A model generated the notes under the pieces. That model was not told the DNA's origin. It saw nothing but the letters and a program-made list of their open reading frames with translations, and ran no database searches. The translations under genes and the position numbers were made by a program. Shown here one piece after another: positions 26,282-33,497 of a stretch of DNA of 64,000 nucleotides (its first letter is position 1; each line of letters starts with the position of its first letter). This DNA is from Macrococcoides animalis (GTDB taxonomy: Bacteria > Bacillota > Bacilli > Staphylococcales > Staphylococcaceae). The stretch is taken from the NCBI RefSeq assembly GCF_047425875.1, contig NZ_CP179727.1:1116001-1180000 (forward strand). The letters are read 5' to 3'.

Positions 26282-26589
26282 TAGCGTGCCCCCCTTTTGT
26301 ACTCACTAATGATACGATCACTTGCCTCGTCAAATGACTTTGCTTTACTCATATACATCGTTACTAATGTCCAAACCATAATAAATAATAAGAACGCATA
26401 AACCCATGCCCAAGAAATATTCCAAAATGCAATATTATTAAGTATTGTCGTATATCCCGTGAGTATTGGAAATAGTAACGTTGCAATGATAAAGAATACA
26501 GATAAAGGAAAGATAAAACTATTCCTCGATTTAACTAAATCATTGAATGCTTGTGACTCGGCAATCTTGTTATAATCTTGTTGATTCAT
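26281..26589 (-). CDS. DUF485 membrane protein (YjcH-like)
   Basis: A 102-residue protein with two membrane helices (about residues 22-48 and 57-82). The FNDLVKSRNSFIFPLSVFF start is typical of DUF485, the small partner of ActP-type symporters. Its stop overlaps the actP start, so the two are coupled; it may be an accessory subunit. The promoter region is 26590-26674, downstream of the terminator of the neighbouring unit. Confidence 0.87.
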   Translation of the reverse strand: MNQQDYNKIAESQAFNDLVKSRNSFIFPLSVFFIIATLLFPILTGYTTILNNIAFWNISWAWVYAFLLFIMVWTLVTMYMSKAKSFDEASDRIISEYKRGAR

Positions 26590-26674
26590 GAAATCATCTC
26601 CTCGTGTTTAAGTGTAAAAATTCCTCCCAAAATCTATTTTATTAATTTGTCAGAATATTGTCAATCTTCAAATA

Positions 26675-26716
26675 AAATAAACTCTAAAATCTTTTTTTAG
26701 ACTTTAGAGTTTATTT
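26675..26716 (-). terminator. terminator of the DNA alkylation repair gene
   Basis: Perfect 14-bp stem (26675-26688 with 26703-26716) and a 14-base loop, T-rich on the minus strand after the stem. It lies 18 bp past the stop codon. Confidence 0.8.
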
Positions 26717-26734
26717 ATAAAATTTGATTCAATA

Positions 26735-27442
26735 TTAACAACGTACATATTTACGTTTAAAGCCAATTCTATCTTTCTCGATAGCTTTCTCAATGGTTTC
26801 TAACGGATTTACTTCACCGGGTGGTTTATTCTCGCGGTTAAATGGTACAGCACCAACTGCCTTCGCAACAGATGTAGCTTTGTCATGTAAATCCACATAT
26901 GAAATCGCGACACATTGAATAAAGTTACCGATACCTACTTTTGTTCTGTCTGGTGCAGTGTGGATTTCTTTTTCAGCACGGACTAACATCTTACTTAATT
27001 TCTCAGTATCAAATGTATCGTCTTTTTTATGTCCAAGTAACCAACTGTAGCAATTCCACCCTGCACTCATCTTTAAATCTTCCCCTGAATCAATCCATTT
27101 ATCTGCAACTTGTTGTGCAAAATCCGCTTCCGATAACGTCACAGCGACTACAAAGTCAGATAACATGTAAAAGTATGCCCCATCAATCCAACGGTCATAA
27201 TCCGCTTCTGTCATTGCATTTGGATCAGCAATAACCCCCGCAAAATACATTGCATCATAATTCCCCGTTGCATATAACTGATCCGCTAAAGCTTGATCTT
27301 TCTTGATTGCTTTACGCATCGGTTTCATTGCGCCAGTCGCTACACCAAAAAGAGGTTCATGTGCACCATTGCCCATATAAATCTTCTTCATACGCTCTTT
27401 TCCTAGTGATTCAAGCTCAGCCATTACCTCTTCAAACGTCAT
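26735..27442 (-). CDS. DNA alkylation repair protein (HEAT-like, AlkC/AlkD type)
   Basis: A 235-residue protein of the DNA alkylation repair family (PF08713 type), made of HEAT-like helical repeats. The start GKERMKKIYMGNGAHEPLFGVATGAMKPMRK and the stretch WIDSGEDLKMSAGWNCYSWLLGHKKDD are typical. Relatives excise alkylated bases; this subgroup often carries other names and the activity is unproven here. It is divergent from the esterase gene across an 83-bp intergenic region that holds an inverted repeat. Confidence 0.8.
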   Translation of the reverse strand: MTFEEVMAELESLGKERMKKIYMGNGAHEPLFGVATGAMKPMRKAIKKDQALADQLYATGNYDAMYFAGVIADPNAMTEADYDRWIDGAYFYMLSDFVVAVTLSEADFAQQVADKWIDSGEDLKMSAGWNCYSWLLGHKKDDTFDTEKLSKMLVRAEKEIHTAPDRTKVGIGNFIQCVAISYVDLHDKATSVAKAVGAVPFNRENKPPGEVNPLETIEKAIEKDRIGFKRKYVRC

Positions 27443-27475
27443 TAGTTCATCCCCTTAATAATATGTCTTATCAAT

Positions 27476-27504
27476 AGTATAATAAGTAATAACTTTATTA
27501 TACT
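27476..27504. promoter_or_regulatory. inverted repeat between divergent alkylation-repair and esterase genes
   Basis: AGTATAATAA (27476-27485) and TTATTATACT (27495-27504) are perfect 10-bp arms with a nine-base spacer. Each arm contains a TATAAT-like sequence, one per direction, so it may be paired -10 elements or an operator; the two cannot be told apart by eye. Confidence 0.5.
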
Positions 27505-27525
27505 GATTACACCGGAGGGACTCCA

Positions 27526-28239
27526 ATGATTAAAGTGAAAAACCCAGACCCCATATTTCTAGAAGGTAATGACCATGCAATTCTGCTTCTCCATACATTT
27601 ACAGGCACGGTACGAGATGTGAAACAACTCGGAACGTATTTAAATAAACAAGGATTTACCGTACTCATCCCGTCTTATCCAGGACATGGATTACCGATAC
27701 AGGACTTCGTGAAATACGATATTAACGATTGGTTTCAGACTGTTGAAGAAAGCTACTTACAACTTAAAGAAAATTATGACACAATCAGTTTAGTCGGTGT
27801 ATCTTTAGGTGGATTATTCTCACTCAAACTCGCAGAAATATATGATGTCAACCAACTGATTGTTATGAGTGTACCGATGAAAAAAGACCCAGAAGGAATT
27901 AAATATCGCTTACGACAGTTTGCACCACGTATGCATAAAGTCATTACGCATGAACCATATCCTGAAACAAATAACAAATTGATTGATGACTATCAAGGTG
28001 CGCAAACATTCGTTGATTTTATAGACGACATCATGTCCAACTTAGATCAGATTAAAAATCCAACGACGTTACTTTATGGAGATTTAGACGATAAAAGTTA
28101 CCATGAAAGCGCACAATTTATATACGATAATATTAACGCACCTAAACATATAGACCATTACGTTAATGCAGGTCATTTAATGACAACGAGTAGCGATAAA
28201 TATATACTTTTCGAAGATATTTATCGCTACTTAAAGTAG
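27526..28239 (+). CDS. alpha/beta hydrolase, carboxylesterase Est30-like
   Basis: A 237-residue serine hydrolase: HTFTGTVRD oxyanion region (residues 23-31), nucleophile elbow GVSLGG (Ser about 93), acid in LYGDLDD and His in NAGHLMT near the end. This matches small carboxylesterases such as Geobacillus Est30 and staphylococcal homologues, acting on short-chain esters. The true substrate is unknown. Strong ribosome binding site GGAGGG. It is a monocistronic unit ended by a hairpin. Confidence 0.88.
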   Translation: MIKVKNPDPIFLEGNDHAILLLHTFTGTVRDVKQLGTYLNKQGFTVLIPSYPGHGLPIQDFVKYDINDWFQTVEESYLQLKENYDTISLVGVSLGGLFSLKLAEIYDVNQLIVMSVPMKKDPEGIKYRLRQFAPRMHKVITHEPYPETNNKLIDDYQGAQTFVDFIDDIMSNLDQIKNPTTLLYGDLDDKSYHESAQFIYDNINAPKHIDHYVNAGHLMTTSSDKYILFEDIYRYLK

Positions 28240-28248
28240 GTTAACCTA

Positions 28249-28277
28249 AAAAAATAGCGCAATTTGCGCTATTTTTT
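28249..28277. terminator. bidirectional terminator, esterase / AGCS gene
   Basis: Perfect 12-bp stem AAAAAATAGCGC (28249-28260) with GCGCTATTTTTT (28266-28277), five-base loop. The AGCS stop codon begins inside it. Confidence 0.93.
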
Positions 28278-29853
28278 AATGTGCATTTTCATCAAATTTT
28301 TCTCTACGTAATCGTTCTGGATAATCTACCAACCAGAAAGTTGCATTCGGTAATTCTTTAGGGTCTGGATGATAAACAGCATATCGTCCTGATCCTTTTT
28401 CTTTCTTCTGTCTTTCGTAATCTCTGAGCGCTTTAATGGCTGGTTTATGAAGTATCCAAATAGCAATGACATTAGACCAAGCCATCAGTCCAACACCTAT
28501 ATCACCTATTGCCCAGGCAAGGTCTGCTGCCTTAATTGCACCAAATATTGAAGATCCAATAACAAGTACTCGTATAATATTAATACCTAATTTCGAAGCT
28601 GATTTACTACTTTTTCGCATTAAATAAGATATATTGGTCTCTGCGATATAACCGTAAGCAAGAATTGTTGTAAAGGCAAAGAAGAATAATGCAATCGCAA
28701 TAAAGTATGATCCAATACCTGAGTATGCTGGATCAAACTGATAGCCGCTGCCATGGAAGGCTTTATCTATCCCAGCTTGTACATACATAGCAGTTCCTGA
28801 AACATCTTTTGCACCATCTGCCCCTTCTACATATATACCACCATCTTTAATTAGATTTGGCATACCATCTTTCCCCGTAGTACCATCTGTTGTATTAAAT
28901 GTTCCTGATAATAAAATGATTAATGCTGTAGCTGAACATACAAATAGTGTATCTACATATACTGAGAATGATTGAACTAAACCCTGCTTAGTTGGATGTG
29001 ACACTTCTGCCGCCGCCGCTGGGTGAGGTCCAGTCCCTTGTCCCGCCTCGTTTGAATAAAGTCCTCTCTTAACTCCAATTTCAATCATCGCTCCGAAAAT
29101 ACCCCCAAACGCTGATTCCATATTAAAAGCTGACTTAAATATTAAAGCAAATAATCCAGGTACTTTATCAATGTTCATAAATATAATCACTAATGCCATA
29201 CCGATATATAAAATCGCCATAAAAGGTACGACTGCCGTTGCTACTGTAGCAATCTGCTTAACCCCACCAAATATAATTAGCGCCAAAATGATTGCCAAGA
29301 TAATAGCTATAATCCATGCATCAATCCCAAATGCATTTTTCATAGAACTAGAAATTGCATTTGCTTGCACACCAGGTAATAAGACACTTGTTGATAATGC
29401 TGCAATTACAGCGAAAACGACCGCATAAATCTTACCTACATTCCCCTTAATGCCTTGTTCAATATAAAAAGCTGGACCCCCTCGATATTCACCATCAACT
29501 TCTTTTTTATAGATTTGTGCTAATGTAGATTCAAGAAATGCAGAACTAGCACCCAAGAAAGCTGACATCCACATCCAAAAAACTGCTCCAGGTCCACCAA
29601 TGAAGATTGCAGTTGATACCCCAACGATATTACCTGTCCCAACACGTCCCGCAAGTGACAATGCTATCGCTTGGAAACTCGATATACCAGTAGGTGACTT
29701 CTCTCCTTGAAACATTAACCGTATCATTTCTTTCAAATGTCTAATTTGAAAGAATCCCATTTTTATTGAAAAGAATATCCCTGTAAATAAAAGACCATAA
29801 ACTAATGGTAAGCTCCATACGACTTCATTCAGAAAACTAACAATAATCTCCAT
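28276..29853 (-). CDS. alanine/glycine:cation symporter (AGCS family)
   Basis: A 525-residue transporter with about 10-11 helices. The family signature lies in SLAGRVGTGNIVGVSTAIFIGGPGAVFWMW and GLYSNEAGQGTGPHPAAAAEV. It imports alanine or glycine, or in some relatives glutamine, with sodium. Residues about 320-380 form an extra hydrophilic loop with glycine/aspartate-rich sequence that is longer than in many relatives. RBS AAAGGGGTG. It is a single gene with about 200 bp of upstream DNA in which I see no riboswitch. Confidence 0.92.
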   Translation of the reverse strand: MEIIVSFLNEVVWSLPLVYGLLFTGIFFSIKMGFFQIRHLKEMIRLMFQGEKSPTGISSFQAIALSLAGRVGTGNIVGVSTAIFIGGPGAVFWMWMSAFLGASSAFLESTLAQIYKKEVDGEYRGGPAFYIEQGIKGNVGKIYAVVFAVIAALSTSVLLPGVQANAISSSMKNAFGIDAWIIAIILAIILALIIFGGVKQIATVATAVVPFMAILYIGMALVIIFMNIDKVPGLFALIFKSAFNMESAFGGIFGAMIEIGVKRGLYSNEAGQGTGPHPAAAAEVSHPTKQGLVQSFSVYVDTLFVCSATALIILLSGTFNTTDGTTGKDGMPNLIKDGGIYVEGADGAKDVSGTAMYVQAGIDKAFHGSGYQFDPAYSGIGSYFIAIALFFFAFTTILAYGYIAETNISYLMRKSSKSASKLGINIIRVLVIGSSIFGAIKAADLAWAIGDIGVGLMAWSNVIAIWILHKPAIKALRDYERQKKEKGSGRYAVYHPDPKELPNATFWLVDYPERLRREKFDENAH

Positions 29854-30058
29854 AATTATTACACCCCTTTAATATGTTAACGCATACACTTACCATTTCA
29901 TTATATAGTCACAATTTACATGTGGCAATAGCATTTATTGATTATTCTGAATATTTAGTCAGATGATTTTTTTTATCCTTTGTTATTATTAGGTTTTAAT
30001 TTATAAATAACCGTTATAATATAATAGAATAAAATGTAAATTTATATGGAGGTACATG

Positions 30059-30952
30059 ATGAATATTCTGATTACAGGTGGAACAGGTCTCGTTGGTACG
30101 GCACTCACAGACCGTATTACATTCATTTTTAATGATGCACACATCTATATTCCAACAAGAACAGATAAAAAAAATCACAACAATATTACTTATATCAATT
30201 GGTCTGAAAATCAGTGGTATACATCGCTACCTCGACTTGATTTGGTTATCAATTTAGCGGGTGCTTCACTCAATAGTCGTTGGACTTCTGAACATAAAGA
30301 CGCCATCATTAAGAGTCGTGTGGAATGTACAGAAAAACTGATATCAATATTTGAATCTCAACAACATCAGCCTTTCTTTATTTCGGCGAGTGCTGTAGGC
30401 TATTATCCGCCTTCTAAATCTTTAATTTATGATGAACGCAATACCTTTGAGTCGTTTGATTTTTTATCAAAGACTGTTTACTTATGGGAGCAAGCTGCGC
30501 ATCAGATTGAAGCGATGAATGTTCCTACTGCGATTTGTAGATTCGGTGTCGTTTTCTCTAACAAAGGTGGTGCTTTACCGCTGATGATGAAACCTTATCA
30601 ATTGATGGTGGGTGGAAAAATCGGTGATGGTGACCAACCATATAGTTGGATACATATAGATGATTTAGTAGATAGTATGCTTTATATATATGAACAAAAA
30701 GCTACAGGTGTATTTAATTTAACAGCGCCAATTCCAGTCACACAAACACAGCTTGGGAAAGAAATCGCAAAGATTACCAAAAGACCTCATTGGACAATTG
30801 TTCCTAACAAAATGATGTCACTAATTCTTGGTGAACAATCGATTATGGTAACGAATGGACAGCATGTACTACCAAATCGACTATTAGAAATCAAATATGT
30901 CTTTCAATATCCTACGATAAAGTCTGCATTGAATGAATTGTATGGTAAATAA
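30059..30952 (+). CDS. TIGR01777-family NAD-dependent epimerase-like protein (YfcH)
   Basis: A 297-residue extended SDR protein: Rossmann motif ILITGGTGLVG at the start, NLAGASLNSRWTSEHKDAIIKSR, and SASAVGYYP in place of the usual catalytic YxxxK region. It matches YfcH/SulA-like TIGR01777 proteins, whose reaction is unknown. The second ATG (30059) is preferred: GGAGG is six bases from it but three from the first. Its last 11 bases overlap the YbgA-like gene, so they are coupled. Confidence 0.88.
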   Translation: MNILITGGTGLVGTALTDRITFIFNDAHIYIPTRTDKKNHNNITYINWSENQWYTSLPRLDLVINLAGASLNSRWTSEHKDAIIKSRVECTEKLISIFESQQHQPFFISASAVGYYPPSKSLIYDERNTFESFDFLSKTVYLWEQAAHQIEAMNVPTAICRFGVVFSNKGGALPLMMKPYQLMVGGKIGDGDQPYSWIHIDDLVDSMLYIYEQKATGVFNLTAPIPVTQTQLGKEIAKITKRPHWTIVPNKMMSLILGEQSIMVTNGQHVLPNRLLEIKYVFQYPTIKSALNELYGK

Positions 30953-31316
30953 AGCTGGTAAAAAAGCCGTCGAATTGCTTTGGAGAAAAGAGAAATACAA
31001 AGTGATGTACTATAATCAAAACCAATACAATCAGATACGACAATTAATGCGAGATCAACTTGATGATGTTGCTGTCTTAAAACGCGTAATACGAGAGACT
31101 TACCAAATGAGTCCGACTATTGGCTCAAAAAAGAATAGTTACCAACATATGTGGGGTTATTTCAAAAGAGTCGCTACCTCTGAAGAAAAATCAGACTATC
31201 AAATATATATATCAGACTTTGAGCAACATGAAATGCAACTCAAAGAACTATTAATTAACTTGAGTAATAAATATAATGTTTCGTACTTAAAAAACAGCAG
31301 TATCTTATTTGAATAA
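30942..31316 (+). CDS. YbgA-family (DUF1722) protein
   Basis: About 124 residues; the ATG at 30942 overlaps the end of the YfcH gene (an ATG at 30933 is also possible). LLWRKEKYKVMYYNQNQYNQIRQLM and the Lys-rich HMWGYFKR region fit DUF1722, a helical domain also found fused to DUF523. Function is unknown; a photolyase-linked role is sometimes suggested from gene neighbourhoods. It ends inside a strong bidirectional hairpin. Confidence 0.75.
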   Translation: MVNKAGKKAVELLWRKEKYKVMYYNQNQYNQIRQLMRDQLDDVAVLKRVIRETYQMSPTIGSKKNSYQHMWGYFKRVATSEEKSDYQIYISDFEQHEMQLKELLINLSNKYNVSYLKNSSILFE

Positions 31317-31330
31317 GATACTGCTGTTTT
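31291..31330. terminator. bidirectional terminator, YbgA gene / mini-HTH gene
   Basis: A near-perfect palindrome with 19-bp arms (31291-31309 and 31312-31330), A-tract and T-tract flanks. Confidence 0.93.
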
Positions 31331-31341
31331 ACTTATAATCA

Positions 31342-31515
31342 TTAATCAATATTATATTGTCGCTTTAAACACTCAACATCTTTCTTCCAAAAGAAACGCA
31401 TATGATTCGCTTGATATGCTACGTGTATCAAGCCATTTGTCATCCATGATGACAATAATTCAAAGGGTACGCCCATCGCATGTATTTCTTCATCTGTAAC
31501 AAAATCTTTTTTCAT
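31342..31515 (-). CDS. 57-aa winged-helix (excisionase/MerR-like) mini-protein
   Basis: ATG at 31515, preceded by GAAGGATATA, stop TAA at 31342-31344, 57 residues, followed by the hairpin at 31291-31330. The sequence runs DEEIHAMGVPFELLSSWM, then NGLIHVAY and FFWKKDVECLKR. This is the order seen in short winged-helix proteins of the excisionase/AlpA/MerR type: helix-turn-helix, Trp, GLI turn, wing, then KKDVE helix. It is alone between the YbgA and PPOX genes, with no phage genes nearby. DNA binding is inferred; targets are unknown. Confidence 0.72.
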   Translation of the reverse strand: MKKDFVTDEEIHAMGVPFELLSSWMTNGLIHVAYQANHMRFFWKKDVECLKRQYNID

Positions 31516-31629
31516 TATATCCTTCTTTCATACGTATAAATTAACCTTGAAATGTTATATCCTTTTAAAAATGAATATTAATCTCTTTTAAGGGTACATC
31601 AATAATATAATCTTAAGGAGGTTTTATCA

Positions 31630-32103
31630 ATGACAAAACAAGCTTATGATGAATTATTTGAACTTATCGAAAAAAATGATATTGCAATGCTCACAACCAT
31701 TCAAGGCGACAAACTTGTATCACGTCCAATGTCTTATCAAGAAGTAGATGATAATGGTGATATTTGGTTTATCACAACGAGAGATACAGAAAAAGCAGAA
31801 GAAATATTATCCGATGAACGTGTTAATGTTGCATTTGCTCAAAAAGGATTTGTTTCGATTTCAGGAAATGCTGAGCTAGTTAATGATGATTCAAAGAAAA
31901 AAGAATACTGGAACAAAGCAATTGAAATGTTCTTAAATACAGATTACGACGACCCCAACATTACATTAATTAAAGTCAATGCCGAATCTGCAGAGTACTG
32001 GGCTACAAATCAAAAGGGCAAGACAATTGTAGAAGGTATCAAATCACTATTAACTAATGATAATGGCAGTGATACTGCTATTAATAAATCAGTTGAACTA
32101 TAA
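31630..32103 (+). CDS. pyridoxamine 5'-phosphate oxidase-like general stress protein
   Basis: A 157-residue split-barrel flavin-binding protein. AMLTTIQGDKLVSRPMSYQEVDDNGDIWFITTRDTEKAEEI is the typical general-stress-protein 26 (YdaG-like) pattern; these proteins bind FMN or F420-like cofactors and often belong to sigma-B regulons. RBS AAGGAGG. The enzymatic role is unknown. It is closed by a terminator shared with the convergent cstB-like gene. Confidence 0.85.
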   Translation: MTKQAYDELFELIEKNDIAMLTTIQGDKLVSRPMSYQEVDDNGDIWFITTRDTEKAEEILSDERVNVAFAQKGFVSISGNAELVNDDSKKKEYWNKAIEMFLNTDYDDPNITLIKVNAESAEYWATNQKGKTIVEGIKSLLTNDNGSDTAINKSVEL

Positions 32104-32110
32104 TAAATCA

Positions 32111-32151
32111 AGAGCCACAAAATAAAATTACTATTTTGTGGCTCTTTTTTT
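32111..32151. terminator. bidirectional terminator, PPOX gene / cstB
   Basis: Perfect 14-bp stem AGAGCCACAAAATA (32111-32124) with its complement (32132-32145) and a seven-base loop, followed by TTTTTT. Confidence 0.93.
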
Positions 32152-33478
32152 ATTTAACTGCACTATATCCACCCTTGATATTAATCAAGTTGTTATAACC
32201 TAATACTTTTAGTACACTCACAGCTATAGCACTTCTTACACCTGATTGACAATGAACATAAATCTCATCATCTTTATCAAAAGGAATTGATTCATTTTCT
32301 AATTTGCCAAAATGAACATGTTTAGCTGCATCAAAATGGGATTTATTCCATTCTTGATTATTTCTAACATCTAAAATGTTAATTGATGATAAGTCGATTG
32401 CTTTAAAGTCTTTAGGTTCAATTTGCTGTATAGATTGTCCTGAAATATCCTTTACATATCCTATTACGTTGTCAAATCCTATCAATTTTAAATCTAGCGC
32501 AGCTTTTTGTACATCATCAAATGAACCAATCAATTGAATTGGTGCCTCGTAATCTAAATACCAACCTACAAATCCTAAGAATTTTTTATTATATGGAACG
32601 TTAATTCCTTCACTTAAGTTTTCTAAAAACACCTCTTTCATTCTTATATCGATAACTCTGACACCATCGAATAAGTCATTTAAAGGTGGTACCAAAGTTT
32701 GTTCCACTAGTTCTACACCATCACGATTAATACGTTTCATCTCTTTAAAATAATATGGCGGTTCTGGCTGTTCACTTGTTAATGTCTTGATAAAAGTATC
32801 TTCATCTTTAATTTGGAATGCCCAACTATTAATTCGTTCATATCCTAGTGTAGTGACAGGAACAGCTCCTAGTGATTTTCCACACGCACTGCCTGCTCCA
32901 TGACCTGGCCATATTTGAATATAATCTGGTAATAGATCCATTTTCTTAAGTGAAGCAAACATGGCTTTTGCACCAATCTCAGTCGTATCTTTCATTCCTG
33001 CTGCTTCTTCTAATAAATCAGGCCTCCCCACATCACCAACAAAGATAAAGTCCCCTGTGAATATACCCATTGGTACATCTTTTTGATTATCATATAAAAT
33101 GAAACTAATACTTTCTGGAGTATGCCCCGGTGTATGCAATACTTTCAGTTTCACATTACCAACCTTGATAATGTCATCTTCTTTAAGTAGTTCATAATCA
33201 CCATTGATGTTCTCATATTCCCACCCTTCACCACCTAAGCTAGATACATACGCTTTTGCATTTAAAGTTTCATTTGCTTCACGTAAACCTGAGGCGAAGT
33301 CGGCATGAATATGTGTCTCAGTAACTTTATTAATTGTTAACCCTTCTTGTTCAGCCGCTTCGATGTATGGTTTCAAATCTCTGAGTGGATCAATAATCAT
33401 TGCTTCACCTGTCTTTTGACACCCAACTAAATACGACATTTGCGCTAATTGCTGATTAAAAAATGATTTAAAGTACAT
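32150..33478 (-). CDS. cstB: persulfide dioxygenase-sulfurtransferase (CstB-like)
   Basis: A 442-residue protein. The N-terminal metallo-beta-lactamase fold (about residues 1-240) has THIHADFASG, HTPGHTPES and WPGHGAGSACGKSLG, the iron-binding pattern of ETHE1-type persulfide dioxygenases. A middle rhodanese-like part without a clear active Cys follows, then a C-terminal rhodanese with YVHCQSGVRSA (Cys about 414). S. aureus CstB (about 444 residues) has the same order and turns low-molecular-weight persulfides into thiosulfate. It lies 19 bp behind the fusion reductase gene and is under the CstR-type promoter. Confidence 0.93.
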   Translation of the reverse strand: MYFKSFFNQQLAQMSYLVGCQKTGEAMIIDPLRDLKPYIEAAEQEGLTINKVTETHIHADFASGLREANETLNAKAYVSSLGGEGWEYENINGDYELLKEDDIIKVGNVKLKVLHTPGHTPESISFILYDNQKDVPMGIFTGDFIFVGDVGRPDLLEEAAGMKDTTEIGAKAMFASLKKMDLLPDYIQIWPGHGAGSACGKSLGAVPVTTLGYERINSWAFQIKDEDTFIKTLTSEQPEPPYYFKEMKRINRDGVELVEQTLVPPLNDLFDGVRVIDIRMKEVFLENLSEGINVPYNKKFLGFVGWYLDYEAPIQLIGSFDDVQKAALDLKLIGFDNVIGYVKDISGQSIQQIEPKDFKAIDLSSINILDVRNNQEWNKSHFDAAKHVHFGKLENESIPFDKDDEIYVHCQSGVRSAIAVSVLKVLGYNNLINIKGGYSAVK

Positions 33479-33497
33479 ATTTCTCCTCCATTCATAC

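Noticed and set aside
28236..28248. TAGGTTAACCTA, identical to the core of the MntR operator
   Set aside because: It lies at the 3' ends of two convergent genes with no promoter nearby and overlaps a stop codon; chance is the simplest reading.
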